Shown: in pieces, positions 14,238 through 22,453 of the stretch | How the letters are laid out: each line of letters begins with the position of its first letter | Position numbering within the stretch: the first letter of the stretch is position 1 | From: CAYWKL01 sp964459095 | GTDB taxonomy: Bacteria > Patescibacteriota > Microgenomatia > Daviesbacterales > UBA10151 | Direction: 5' to 3' | DNA: 38,565 nt | Assembly (NCBI GenBank): GCA_964459095.1 | Contig: CAYWKL010000008.1 | Location: 1-38,565 of the forward strand | Notes under the pieces: model-generated | The model's database searches: none | What the model was told of the DNA's origin: nothing | The model's input: only the letters and a program-made list of their open reading frames with translations | Made by a program: the position numbers and the translations under genes

Positions 14238-17093
14238 TCAAATTTTAGTTATCTTTAGGGTCGGACCCTTGGTTATTTTAACAGAAGCAGTTGATTTCAA
14301 AATCATATCCTCAAAATCTTTTGGCCAATTTTCTGCCTCAATTACAATTTTGTCCTTTAAAGTTAAATTCTGATCTTTCCTTTGCTTTTGAATATTTCTT
14401 ATTAATTCCCTCGCCTTACCTTCCTCTTTTAATTTAAGGGTAATTTTTGTGTCCAATTCTACAGTCAGAGTACCTTTTATACTCTTTTTGAATTCTACTT
14501 TTTTAACATTTAGCTCATCAGCAATAATTTTTTCTAAATTTTCACTCAACTTTTCAGAATGTTTGTACATTAAACTAGCTAGAGGCTGTCTAAGTTTAAT
14601 ATTTTCTTCTTTCCTTTTAGCGTGGCCCAATTCAACAATCAATCTTACACTTTTCATCTTGAGAATTAACTGATTATTAAGAAGACTCTTATCTCCCTTT
14701 GGGTAATCACTTAGATGAACAGATTCTTCATCGATTAGGTTTTTGAAGATTTCTTCACTTATAAAAGGCATAAACGGAGCAAGTAACTTTGAAAGAGTGA
14801 CTAAATTGCCATATAAAATTGACAGAACCAGATTTCTATCTTCTTCGTCAGATAAGGGTCCGACCCTATCCCTAATTCTTCTAACATACCAAGTTGATAA
14901 ATCATTAACTACAAAATCCTCAATTGCTCTTGAAGCTGTAGATGCATCATATTTTTCTAAAGACTGATTAGCTGTTAAAACTGTTTCTGTAAGTCTTGCT
15001 AAAATCCACTCATCAAGTGGTGTTTTTCCTCCTATCTTAAGATCACAATCCCAGTCTGAAACAATAGCATAATCAATAAAAAACTTATAAACATTCCACA
15101 AAATTAAGTAAAACCTTCTCCTTACCTCATCAATATTGTTATATCCAAACTTTAAATTTTCTTCAGGGTTTTGAACTAAATATAACCAGCGCATTACATC
15201 CACACCTGCCTGATCTGCTGCCTCACTAAATTCAATCGCATTCCCTGTTGATTTGTGCATTTCCGCTCCTTTTTCATCTACAACATTTGCAAAGCCTAAT
15301 AAATTTTTAAAAGGATTAGTGTTTTTTAAAGCTGTGCTCATGGCTATAAGCGAATAAAACCAGTTTTTGAACTGCCCTGGGAAACCCTCTGTAACAAAAT
15401 CCGCTGGAAAAAAGTCTGGTGGCATAGTAGAAAATGGAACTATACCAGCATCAAGCCAAGGGTTACCTACATCAGGAATTCTATCCATTAACTGGCCACA
15501 TTTTGAGCATTCTATTTTTATTTCATCCACCCAGGGCCTATGAGGCGAATTTCCCTCAAACTTACCCCAACCCTGGAATGCTTTTTCTTTTAGCTCATCC
15601 CTTCCTCTAATAACTTCAAAATTTCCACAATTTTTGCATTCCCAAATTGGTAGAGCTAAACCCCAAAATCTTTTTTTGGAAATGAGCCAGTCATGCATAT
15701 TTTTTAACCAATCAAGCTCCCTTTCAAGTCCCCATTTAGGCATCCAATTTATTTTTTTGGCTACCTCAACCATCTGTTCCCTGTAAGTTCTGCCGGATTT
15801 ATCTTTTTTGTCCATTGCTATATACCACTCATCCACAACTCTCCAAACAAGTTCAGTTCTACACCTCCAACATCTAGGGTATCTGTGAGTAATTTTTTCT
15901 GTTTTGAGCAAGAACTTTCCTCCTTTAAGGCTTTTTAGATAATCTATTATTAACTCAGGATTATTCTTTGCATTTTTTCCACTAAAGTCACCCGTTCCAT
16001 CCAAATAATTTGCCTCCTCATCGATTAGCTCTATTACAGGCAAACCCATTTTTTTACCTAATTTAAAATCCTCAGTACCTGCACCTGTTGCAACATGAAC
16101 TAAACCCGTTCCTTCTTCTTCTGAAATAGGTAAAATTAAATTGTCGTTCTCAACAATTCTATGGGTATAACCTTTTAGAGCTTCTTTAATTCTAGGGAGA
16201 TCATCAAATGGAGCATTATATTCTAATCCCACTAAATCTTTCCCTTTTACCTTTTCCCCTTTTTTAACCCCAAGAGCTTTTGCTCTGACTTCAATTAAAT
16301 AAATTAAATCCTCACCTTCTTTTATCTTTAAGTAGGTTTTTTCTGGATCAACTGCAACTGCCACATTTGCTGGTATTGTCCAAGGGGTTGTTGTCCAAAC
16401 TACTAGGTATTCATTTTTTTTACCCTTAATAGGAAGCTTAAAATAAACTGATTCATGAGTAATTTGTGCATAATTTTCTGTTAGGATTTCATGCTGGGAA
16501 ATAGCAGTTCCACATCTTGGACACCAAGGAACACTGTCATACCCTTTATATAGCCATCCCTTTTCCCAAACTACCTTTAGAAAATTCCATATAGCATAAT
16601 TATTTCCATCAGAGGAAGTGTGATAGGAATTATCCCAATCCATAAAATAACCCAAGCGCTTAGACTGCTCAGTTTGAATCCCAGAGAATTTTTTAACTCT
16701 TTCTTTACAAAGATTTATAAATTTAACTAAGGATTCAAATTTGCTCTCTGGAACTAAATTTTCTATATCTTTTTTATTTTTAAGGCCCAGTTCTTTTTCT
16801 ACCTCAACCTCAACCCAAAGGCCTTGTTCATCAAATCCATTTTGAAACCTTTCTCTAAACCCGCGCATGTTGTACCATCTTTGCCATAAGTCTTTATAAG
16901 TTCTTCCCCATGCATGGTGCACACCCATAGGGTTGTTAGCAGTAATAGGTCCATCTAAAAAAGAAAACTTTTCATCATTTTCGTCATTTTTATGTAAATA
17001 TTTTTCCACAATTCCCTCGTCATACCACTTTTTAAGCAACTCTCTTTCAAGAGCTGGAAAATCAACTTGTGATGAAACTGGTTTAAAAGCCAT
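14238..17093 (-). CDS. ileS: Isoleucyl-tRNA synthetase
   Basis: 951 residues. Class I enzyme charging tRNA-Ile. HIGH-type motif HHAWG at 59-63 after NNPMGV, KMSKS-type motif MHKSTGN at 612-618, editing domain with WTTTPWTIPANVA, and zinc-type Cys pairs CPRCG, CWRCR, CKNCG and CSKCG. The long form and motif style fit the IleS2 (archaeal/eukaryotic-like) type, which is generally mupirocin-insensitive; that property is inference. Two copies of the palindrome AGGGTCSGACCCT lie inside the gene, at 14257-14269 near the C-terminus and 14855-14867. TAGAAT lies 7 nt before the ATG, suggesting a leaderless mRNA. Confidence 0.97.
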   Translation of the reverse strand: MAFKPVSSQVDFPALERELLKKWYDEGIVEKYLHKNDENDEKFSFLDGPITANNPMGVHHAWGRTYKDLWQRWYNMRGFRERFQNGFDEQGLWVEVEVEKELGLKNKKDIENLVPESKFESLVKFINLCKERVKKFSGIQTEQSKRLGYFMDWDNSYHTSSDGNNYAIWNFLKVVWEKGWLYKGYDSVPWCPRCGTAISQHEILTENYAQITHESVYFKLPIKGKKNEYLVVWTTTPWTIPANVAVAVDPEKTYLKIKEGEDLIYLIEVRAKALGVKKGEKVKGKDLVGLEYNAPFDDLPRIKEALKGYTHRIVENDNLILPISEEEGTGLVHVATGAGTEDFKLGKKMGLPVIELIDEEANYLDGTGDFSGKNAKNNPELIIDYLKSLKGGKFLLKTEKITHRYPRCWRCRTELVWRVVDEWYIAMDKKDKSGRTYREQMVEVAKKINWMPKWGLERELDWLKNMHDWLISKKRFWGLALPIWECKNCGNFEVIRGRDELKEKAFQGWGKFEGNSPHRPWVDEIKIECSKCGQLMDRIPDVGNPWLDAGIVPFSTMPPDFFPADFVTEGFPGQFKNWFYSLIAMSTALKNTNPFKNLLGFANVVDEKGAEMHKSTGNAIEFSEAADQAGVDVMRWLYLVQNPEENLKFGYNNIDEVRRRFYLILWNVYKFFIDYAIVSDWDCDLKIGGKTPLDEWILARLTETVLTANQSLEKYDASTASRAIEDFVVNDLSTWYVRRIRDRVGPLSDEEDRNLVLSILYGNLVTLSKLLAPFMPFISEEIFKNLIDEESVHLSDYPKGDKSLLNNQLILKMKSVRLIVELGHAKRKEENIKLRQPLASLMYKHSEKLSENLEKIIADELNVKKVEFKKSIKGTLTVELDTKITLKLKEEGKARELIRNIQKQRKDQNLTLKDKIVIEAENWPKDFEDMILKSTASVKITKGPTLKITKI
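14257..14269. repeat. Palindrome AGGGTCGGACCCT, copy 1 (in ileS)
   Basis: Odd-length 13-bp palindrome with a single C/G centre, lying in the last codons of ileS (encodes KGPTL). The same motif occurs at 14855-14867 and 31388-31400. Confidence 0.85.
14855..14867. repeat. Palindrome AGGGTCCGACCCT, copy 2 (in ileS)
   Basis: Second copy inside ileS, in the anticodon-binding domain, encoding RVGPL. It is read in a different codon context from copy 1. Confidence 0.85.
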
Positions 17094-17100
17094 ATGAGAT

Positions 17101-17106
17101 ATTCTA
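17101..17106 (-). promoter_or_regulatory. -10 box of ileS (leaderless)
   Basis: TAGAAT on the minus strand, 7 nt before the ileS ATG. No clear -35 and no TGn extension. There is no T-box leader: the T-box bulge consensus and tRNA-like stems are absent upstream. Confidence 0.5.
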
Positions 17107-17140
17107 CTTATTTTGAGGGGAAAATTAAAGTTATAGTTAT

Positions 17141-17176
17141 TGATACACTCATAAGCTATAGCTTGTTAATGTATCA
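17141..17176. repeat. 36-bp interrupted palindrome in ileS upstream region
   Basis: Outer arms TGATACA (17141-17147) and TGTATCA (17170-17176), core perfect palindrome AAGCTATAGCTT (17153-17164), with 5-nt unpaired stretches between. It lies 48 bp upstream of ileS and far upstream of the four-helix gene. It could be an operator for a dimeric regulator or an RNA hairpin; no T-tract follows on either strand. Confidence 0.6.
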
Positions 17177-17193
17177 CCTTATATTTAAATTTT

Positions 17194-17208
17194 CCAATCC
17201 GGGATTGG
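17194..17208. other. CGG-loop hairpin
   Basis: CCAATC and GATTGG pair over 6 bp around a CGG loop. It is in the 250-bp gap between ileS and the four-helix-bundle gene; apart from this, the palindrome at 17141-17176 and the two promoters, I see nothing in that gap. Confidence 0.4.
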
Positions 17209-17312
17209 AGATTAGATTAATTGAAATCAAGTGTTAACGAAACAGCTTTAAAACTCATAGGGTAATTTTAGCAGAAAAATAATTTACTAACCAGACGTGC
17301 TGGATGAATTTA

Positions 17313-17321
17313 TGATATTAT
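17313..17321 (+). promoter_or_regulatory. Extended -10 promoter of four-helix-bundle gene
   Basis: TGATATTAT, expected start near 17328, leaving a leader of about 16 nt to the ATG at 17344 with no Shine-Dalgarno sequence. Confidence 0.45.
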
Positions 17322-17343
17322 GGCTTCGCAGACTAACCATTAA

Positions 17344-17886
17344 ATGAATAAGGCAGGTTATGAATATCTTCTCGCATATAAACTGACTGTTCCTATTTAC
17401 GATTACACTGTGGAGTTTTGTAAAAGATGGATTGATTATAAATCTAGAACTAAAGACCAAATGGAGCAAGCTGCTAGATCTGGTATGCAGAATCTTGCAG
17501 AAGGAAATAAGCAGCAAAGCTTGTTAGGCTATATTAAACTTGCAGGTGTTTCTAGAGGTTCTCTAGAAGAGCTCCTAAAAGATTATTTAGCTTTTGCTAG
17601 ACAAAATAAAATCCCTATTTGGGAAAAAGATAGGGTAATAAGGGAGATAATGGAGATAGGAAAAATATGGGAGCTTTTGAAAGCATCACCCACTCTCCCT
17701 GATAATCCTAATTTCCCAGATCTCCCAGTTGATAGACAACAAGCTGTAAATCTACTTATAACTCTAATTAATCAGGCTAATTATTTTCTAGATAAACTGA
17801 TTTATTCTTTAAAAGAAAAACATACGCAAGAAGGAGGGCTATCAGAAAAACTTTATAATGCAAGAAAGAAATTCCGAGGTTATTAG
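17344..17886 (+). CDS. Four-helix-bundle protein with suffix domain
   Basis: 180 residues. YEYLLAYKLTVPIYDYTVEF, RTKDQMEQAARSGMQNLAEG and YIKLAGVSRGSLEELLKDYL match the four-helix-bundle family related to the protein encoded in 23S rRNA intervening sequences, here with the extra C-terminal suffix (QAVNLLITLINQANYFLDKL). These proteins are widespread in environmental bacteria with no assigned function. This copy is free-standing, not inside an rRNA. Its TAG overlaps the ftsZ stop by 4 bp (convergent). Confidence 0.88.
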   Translation: MNKAGYEYLLAYKLTVPIYDYTVEFCKRWIDYKSRTKDQMEQAARSGMQNLAEGNKQQSLLGYIKLAGVSRGSLEELLKDYLAFARQNKIPIWEKDRVIREIMEIGKIWELLKASPTLPDNPNFPDLPVDRQQAVNLLITLINQANYFLDKLIYSLKEKHTQEGGLSEKLYNARKKFRGY

Positions 17887-19040
17887 CGGTTTTGCCTTAA
17901 GAATGCGGGGATTTCGAGTTCATCATCTTCCTCTGGTTTCTCTTCACGAACAGGTTGATCAGAAGTTGTTGTTTGAGCTGATGCAGTATCATCTGAGGTT
18001 GGAGCTTGAGTAGGTTGAGTAGTAAAAGCAGGAGGTGTTACTGAAGGGTTCATGCCTATCCCTGCATACTCTCTTAACCTCCCACGGGACTCATCAAACC
18101 CTGTTGCTATGACTGAAATTTTTACCATATCTACCAAATCTTCTTTTATAGTAGCGCCAAAAATAATATTTGCGTCAGGTTCTGCAGCCTGCGATATAAT
18201 TTGGGCTGCTTCATTAACTTCATTCATTGACATATCAGGTCCTCCAACTATATTAAATAGAACTCCCTTTGCCCCCTCAATTGAAACCTCAAGTAAAGGA
18301 GAGGCAATAGCCATCCTTGCCGCAGTTGAAGCTCTGTTTTCTCCACCAGCCTGTCCGATACCCATTAAAGCTGAGCCTGCACTACTCATGATTGACCTTA
18401 CATCTGCAAAATCTACATTAATCAACCCAGGCATTGTAATAAGATCAGAGATCCCTTGGACGCCCTGACCTAAAACGCTATCAGCAAGTTTAAAAGCTTC
18501 TTGTAAAGTCATGTTTTTATCCACAACCTCCAAAAGTCTTTGATTTGGAATCACAATTAAAGCATCTACTTTATCTTTTAACCTGTCTATGCCTTCTTCT
18601 GCAATCATCATTCTTCTTGACCCTTCAAAAGAAAACGGCTTTGTAACAACAGCAACTGTTAGAGCTCCAACTTGTTTTGCAACCCCTGCTGCAACAGGTA
18701 TACCTCCTGTACCAGTACCTCCTCCCATACCTGCTGTTAAGAAAACCATATCAGCATCTTGCATAACGTCCTCTAGTTTTTGTGTCGACTCTTCTGCTGC
18801 CGCTTGCCCTATTTCCCAGTTACCTCCAGATCCCAATCCTTTGGTTAAACTCTCCCCGATTTGGACTTTTGTAGGGGCCTGGTTTTGCAAGAGTGCTTGG
18901 GCATCAGTATTTACTGCAACAAAATCAACGCCTTGGATTTGTTGAAGAGTGATCATAGAAGAAAGCGCATTACAACCTGCGCCACCAACGCCAATAACCT
19001 TTATTTTAGCGAATCTTTGAACGTCGGGTTTGATAAGCAT
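17883..19040 (-). CDS. ftsZ: Cell division protein FtsZ
   Basis: 385 residues. GTP-binding signature GGGTGTG at 106-112, VGGAGCNA at 18-25, NTDAQAL, and the T7 loop NVDFADVRSIM that supplies catalytic Asp residues to the next subunit. The tail is a Gln/Thr/Ser-rich linker of about 45 residues ending in DELEIPAFLR, the conserved C-terminal peptide that binds FtsA. FtsZ polymerises into the division ring. It has its own upstream region with promoter, hairpin and Shine-Dalgarno sequence (19041-19215), so it can be expressed apart from ftsA. Confidence 0.99.
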   Translation of the reverse strand: MLIKPDVQRFAKIKVIGVGGAGCNALSSMITLQQIQGVDFVAVNTDAQALLQNQAPTKVQIGESLTKGLGSGGNWEIGQAAAEESTQKLEDVMQDADMVFLTAGMGGGTGTGGIPVAAGVAKQVGALTVAVVTKPFSFEGSRRMMIAEEGIDRLKDKVDALIVIPNQRLLEVVDKNMTLQEAFKLADSVLGQGVQGISDLITMPGLINVDFADVRSIMSSAGSALMGIGQAGGENRASTAARMAIASPLLEVSIEGAKGVLFNIVGGPDMSMNEVNEAAQIISQAAEPDANIIFGATIKEDLVDMVKISVIATGFDESRGRLREYAGIGMNPSVTPPAFTTQPTQAPTSDDTASAQTTTSDQPVREEKPEEDDELEIPAFLRQNR

Positions 19041-19047
19041 TAAATTC

Positions 19048-19054
19048 TTCCTCC
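19048..19054 (-). promoter_or_regulatory. Strong ribosome-binding site of ftsZ
   Basis: GGAGGAA on the minus strand, 7 nt before the ATG. It is one of the few near-perfect Shine-Dalgarno sequences in the window. Confidence 0.8.
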
Positions 19055-19070
19055 GGAAAATTTAAAGCTT

Positions 19071-19085
19071 GAAAACAATGTTTTC
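19071..19085 (-). other. Hairpin in the ftsZ 5' leader
   Basis: GAAAAC and GTTTTC pair around a 3-nt loop, 30 nt before the ftsZ start, with weaker outer pairing (TTGAAAGC with GCTTTCAA-like flanks). It may modulate translation or stability of ftsZ mRNA. Confidence 0.4.
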
Positions 19086-19144
19086 ATAGCGGTGCTTTCA
19101 AACTTGTTTATCAACATAAAATTTGTAGATTATTTTACCGGGAG

Positions 19145-19153
19145 ATTGTATCA
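19145..19153 (-). promoter_or_regulatory. Extended -10 promoter of ftsZ
   Basis: TGATACAAT on the minus strand; TGTACA 17 bp upstream is a weak -35. Expected leader about 98 nt. Confidence 0.5.
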
Positions 19154-19195
19154 GCTTAAATCAAGTTTGTACAGAGGAAACTAGCTAACCTTTAG

Positions 19196-19217
19196 GTCCA
19201 CATCTTGTCCACATCTT
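19196..19217. repeat. Two tandem 11-bp repeats at the end of ftsA
   Basis: GTCCACATCTT occurs twice head to tail (19196-19206, 19207-19217). The second copy includes the ftsA stop codon. On the minus strand it lies about 45 bp upstream of the ftsZ -10 and could be a regulator site. Confidence 0.6.
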
Positions 19218-20502
19218 AAGGTAAGAAAGATTTTATTAAATCTGTGAATTTTTGGGCCATTGCCTTTATTGGTAAGCTCTTTCCTATTACAGGTATACTC
19301 ATATCCGCTCCTGTGTTCTCCTTATTCCCATAAAGTATAAGCCCGGCAGCAGTAGCAAAGGCAGGAGAATCAATTTCATCTGTAAGCCCAATAAAGTTTT
19401 CAATTTTTCCAAGTCTTGCAGGAAAACCTAAGATATATTTTGCCTGTTCTAACATACCTGTTGTTAGTGATGCCCCTCCAGAAAGAACCAAGCCTGAGGG
19501 GACTTGGGCCCCAAAACCACTTTTTTTAATCTCCTTACCAACATATTTAAATATTTCCTGAACCCTTGGTTTGATTATGCTATCTGCAAGAGCCTTTCTT
19601 GAGATTTTCTGGATATCTTCTAAAATACCAATCTGTTTAAAGTCAAGAGTTTCTTCTTCCTTCTTTTTTACATCCTTGGATTTTTCTGTTTCCGGAATAA
19701 CAGGAACTCTAACAGGTTTACTCAAGTATTGCTTTATCTTTTCTGCGCTCTCAAGAGAAATTCTAAGTCCAACTGCAATGTCTGAGGTAACGTGTCTCCC
19801 TCCCAACGGAATTACAGAAGAATATGCTATCGCACCATCAACAAAAATAACAATATCAGTAGTTTCTCCTCCTATATCAACGAGTACGACCCCAAGTTCT
19901 TTCTCTGTTTCAGTTAAAACTGAATAAGAAGAGGCAATTCCTGAAAAAACTATCTCGTCAATATTAATCCCAACCATATTTATAGACTTAGCCAGATTTC
20001 TGATCGCAGTTGTTGCACCTGAAATTATATGGGTATCTGTTTCTAGTCTTACACCTGTCATTCCAATTGGGTCTCTTATCCCTTCCTGCCCGTCAACAGT
20101 AAATGTCCTTGGAATAACATGTAAAATTTCTCTGGATGAGGGAAGAGCAATTGCTCGTGCAGCATCATTAACTCTTAAAATATCTCCTTCTTTAATTTCT
20201 CCTTCTGGTTCAGCAACTGCTACAACTGCATGAGAGTTTGTACTTTCTATTTGTGGACCACCAAGGGATACATAGGCAGATGATATAGAGTACCCCGCCA
20301 TTCTTTCAGCTGACTCTACACTTTCTGTAATTGCCTCAACCGCCTCTTCAATATCAACAATCTGACCTTTTTTGACTCCTTTTGAAGTTGTTGCAGCAAC
20401 ACCAATCAAATTGATCCTCTCGTCCTCTCCAACAGTTGAAATTAAAGTAGCGATTTTTGAAGATCCAACATCTATCGCACAAACTGCTTTATCTTTTGCC
20501 AT
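19216..20502 (-). CDS. ftsA: Cell division protein FtsA
   Basis: 428 residues, actin fold. AIDVGSSKIATLI (phosphate 1), LVDIGGETTDIVIF (phosphate 2, around residue 208), and LSGGASLTTGMLE (adenosine site) are clear, with the SHS2-type insertion LGGPQIESTNSHAVV. The C-terminus AMAQKFTDLIKSFLP is the amphipathic helix that binds the membrane. FtsA anchors FtsZ filaments. A charged insertion of about 20 residues (ETEKSKDVKKKEEETLDF) lies near 280-300. It starts 2 nt after the ftsQ stop. Confidence 0.98.
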   Translation of the reverse strand: MAKDKAVCAIDVGSSKIATLISTVGEDERINLIGVAATTSKGVKKGQIVDIEEAVEAITESVESAERMAGYSISSAYVSLGGPQIESTNSHAVVAVAEPEGEIKEGDILRVNDAARAIALPSSREILHVIPRTFTVDGQEGIRDPIGMTGVRLETDTHIISGATTAIRNLAKSINMVGINIDEIVFSGIASSYSVLTETEKELGVVLVDIGGETTDIVIFVDGAIAYSSVIPLGGRHVTSDIAVGLRISLESAEKIKQYLSKPVRVPVIPETEKSKDVKKKEEETLDFKQIGILEDIQKISRKALADSIIKPRVQEIFKYVGKEIKKSGFGAQVPSGLVLSGGASLTTGMLEQAKYILGFPARLGKIENFIGLTDEIDSPAFATAAGLILYGNKENTGADMSIPVIGKSLPIKAMAQKFTDLIKSFLP

Positions 20503-20504
20503 AA

Positions 20505-21338
20505 TTATTTATTTGAAAAAACAATAACAGGTTTATCATATCTTAAATCAATTTTTATTATTCCTTTTGAATCCTTATCTTTTTTCTCACTCTGATTTGA
20601 ATTCATTTTAGCTTGTTCTAGAATTAATTGTAAAGATGCAACCTGTTGTTTTGGATCTTTTTTTAAACTAAATATTACATCAGGTTTCCCATAAAAAATT
20701 AGAAATTTGTCCTGAACTATTAAGACTCTTGTTGTAAAAAATGGTAGTTTTTTAACCTGTATCAAGATTTCAATACTTTTTCTTATGAAATCTCCAAGAT
20801 CTAGAAACAGTTTTGGTTTATCTCCAATCAAATCTGCACTAAAAAAAAATTTACTGGAATCGTTTGAAATAATTACTCCATCTTTGTCTAAAAAAAAGTT
20901 TCCCTCAAATTTTAATCTTGCTTGAGGAATATTTAATCTGGCACTCTTTGAAGAAATACTAATATCTTTTAAACTTAAAATCCCGCTTGGAGTAGAGATG
21001 CTATAATAATTTACCCTCAACACTGGTTCTCTGCTTTTAAGATTGACATTTATTGTTGCAGGTAATTGTCTTTTAATTTGTGCGCTTTGAATGCAAATAA
21101 ATCTATTTTTTATTTCTTCATCAATTTTTTTGATATTCAAGAAAAAAATATTTTTGCCTTTAACTTTTATACTTCTTTCTATGGTTTCAACTTTTTCACA
21201 GGGTTTGTTAGAAAATTTCAAATTAACTTCATTTATTGAAAAAAGTTTGTGAAAAACTAAGAATACTAAGACAAGTACCAAGATATATAGCCCAAAGAAA
21301 ACCTTTTTGTGTTTTCTTCTGCTTTTTTCAAATCTCAT
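20505..21338 (-). CDS. ftsQ: Cell division protein FtsQ
   Basis: 277 residues. A basic N-terminus (RFEKSRRKHKK) and one transmembrane segment (about 14-33) precede a POTRA domain (about 36-115: LFSINEVNLKFS, GKNIFFLNIKKIDEEI, IQSAQIKRQLPATINVNLKSREPVLRV) and a beta domain. FtsQ links early and late divisome proteins outside the membrane. The gene start overlaps the murG end by 11 bp. Sequence is divergent but fold and position between murG and ftsA support the assignment. Confidence 0.92.
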   Translation of the reverse strand: MRFEKSRRKHKKVFFGLYILVLVLVFLVFHKLFSINEVNLKFSNKPCEKVETIERSIKVKGKNIFFLNIKKIDEEIKNRFICIQSAQIKRQLPATINVNLKSREPVLRVNYYSISTPSGILSLKDISISSKSARLNIPQARLKFEGNFFLDKDGVIISNDSSKFFFSADLIGDKPKLFLDLGDFIRKSIEILIQVKKLPFFTTRVLIVQDKFLIFYGKPDVIFSLKKDPKQQVASLQLILEQAKMNSNQSEKKDKDSKGIIKIDLRYDKPVIVFSNK

Positions 21339-22446
21339 TTTCTTTTGATAACAACATCAAAGCAAGAGCTAGAGTCTTTGCTGCATTAAATACTCCTAAA
21401 TCTAAATTGGGAATTTTAACAGGAGCCTTTTTTAACTTTTTATCTATTGACTCCATTAGTTTTTTGGGCGTTAACTCTTTTTGATAAAGAATCTCAATGA
21501 AACCGTATTTTGAAAAATACTGCGCATTTTTTGTTTGCTCATCTTGAAAAACAAAAGGATGGGGAATGACAATGGCAGGTTTTTTTAAGTATGCTATCTC
21601 GAATAATGTATTAATTCCTGCCCTTGAAATAATTAAATCTACATTTCTCAAGCTATATGACCATTCAGGGGCATCTATCCATTTTTTAGGTAAATAAAAT
21701 TCCCTTTCTTCAAGACCCTCCATTGCTACTTTAAGTTTTTCGAAATCTTTAAATTTTGAGTCTCCTGTTTGATGAATAATGGAATATTTTTTAATTAGGC
21801 TAGGCAGGAGCTCAAACACAGTTTCATTAATTAAGTGTGAACCCTGATTTCCTCCTGTTACCAATACAACTAATCTTTTATGTTTTTTTGCATTTTCTAA
21901 AAAATCTTTAAACTCTTTTGTAGGTTTTGAATTTTGCAATACTTCTTTCCTAACTGGATTACCAGAAAAAAATGCTTTAGGATTTTTCAAAAAATCATGG
22001 TTCTTAAAAGAAACTGCAATTTTGTCTGCGAAAAATGAGCTAAGTTTATTTGAAAGCCCTGAAACTAATGTTTGTTCGTGGACTAACACAGGGACTGACA
22101 AAAGCCATGATGAAAATACAACAGGAAAACCAACGTAACCTCCAAAAGATACAGTAACATCAGGTTTCTCTCTTAATACATATATAAAAGATTGTACAAA
22201 CCCAACTGGGAACTTAAGAAGCGATACGACAGAGTAAATATTAAAAACCATCTGCAAACGACCAGCAAAAAGAGGTAGGAATTTCACTCCATATTTGGGA
22301 AGTATTTTTGACTCAATTGAACTTACCCAATCCCCCTCCATCGTATTTTTTCTACCGATATAGACCAAAACAAATCTTTTTTCTTTTAAAACTTCTATTA
22401 ATGCTTGGGCAGGAGTAAAATGAGTACCTGTTATTAATACTTTCAT
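21328..22446 (-). CDS. murG: MurG-like UDP-GlcNAc transferase
   Basis: 372 residues, GT28 fold. MurG adds GlcNAc to lipid I to make lipid II at the inner face of the membrane. Visible: VSFGGYVGFPVVFSSWLL, VHEQTLVSGLSNKL, ALFSGNPVR-like FSGNPVRKEVL, second glycine loop VTGGNQGSHLIN and the donor site SRAGINTLFEIAYLKKPAIV with IPHPFVFQDEQTKNAQYF. The first glycine loop, normally TGGH(I/V)xP, reads TGTHFTPAQA, so its second Gly is replaced by Thr, and the DHQ before NA is DEQ. It follows ftsW by 7 bp. Confidence 0.92.
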   Translation of the reverse strand: MKVLITGTHFTPAQALIEVLKEKRFVLVYIGRKNTMEGDWVSSIESKILPKYGVKFLPLFAGRLQMVFNIYSVVSLLKFPVGFVQSFIYVLREKPDVTVSFGGYVGFPVVFSSWLLSVPVLVHEQTLVSGLSNKLSSFFADKIAVSFKNHDFLKNPKAFFSGNPVRKEVLQNSKPTKEFKDFLENAKKHKRLVVLVTGGNQGSHLINETVFELLPSLIKKYSIIHQTGDSKFKDFEKLKVAMEGLEEREFYLPKKWIDAPEWSYSLRNVDLIISRAGINTLFEIAYLKKPAIVIPHPFVFQDEQTKNAQYFSKYGFIEILYQKELTPKKLMESIDKKLKKAPVKIPNLDLGVFNAAKTLALALMLLSKENEI

Positions 22447-22453
22447 AAGTAAG

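Noticed and set aside
17094..17343. T-box riboswitch upstream of ileS
   Set aside because: No T-box bulge consensus, no specifier loop or antiterminator, and the -10 box lies 7 nt from the ATG.
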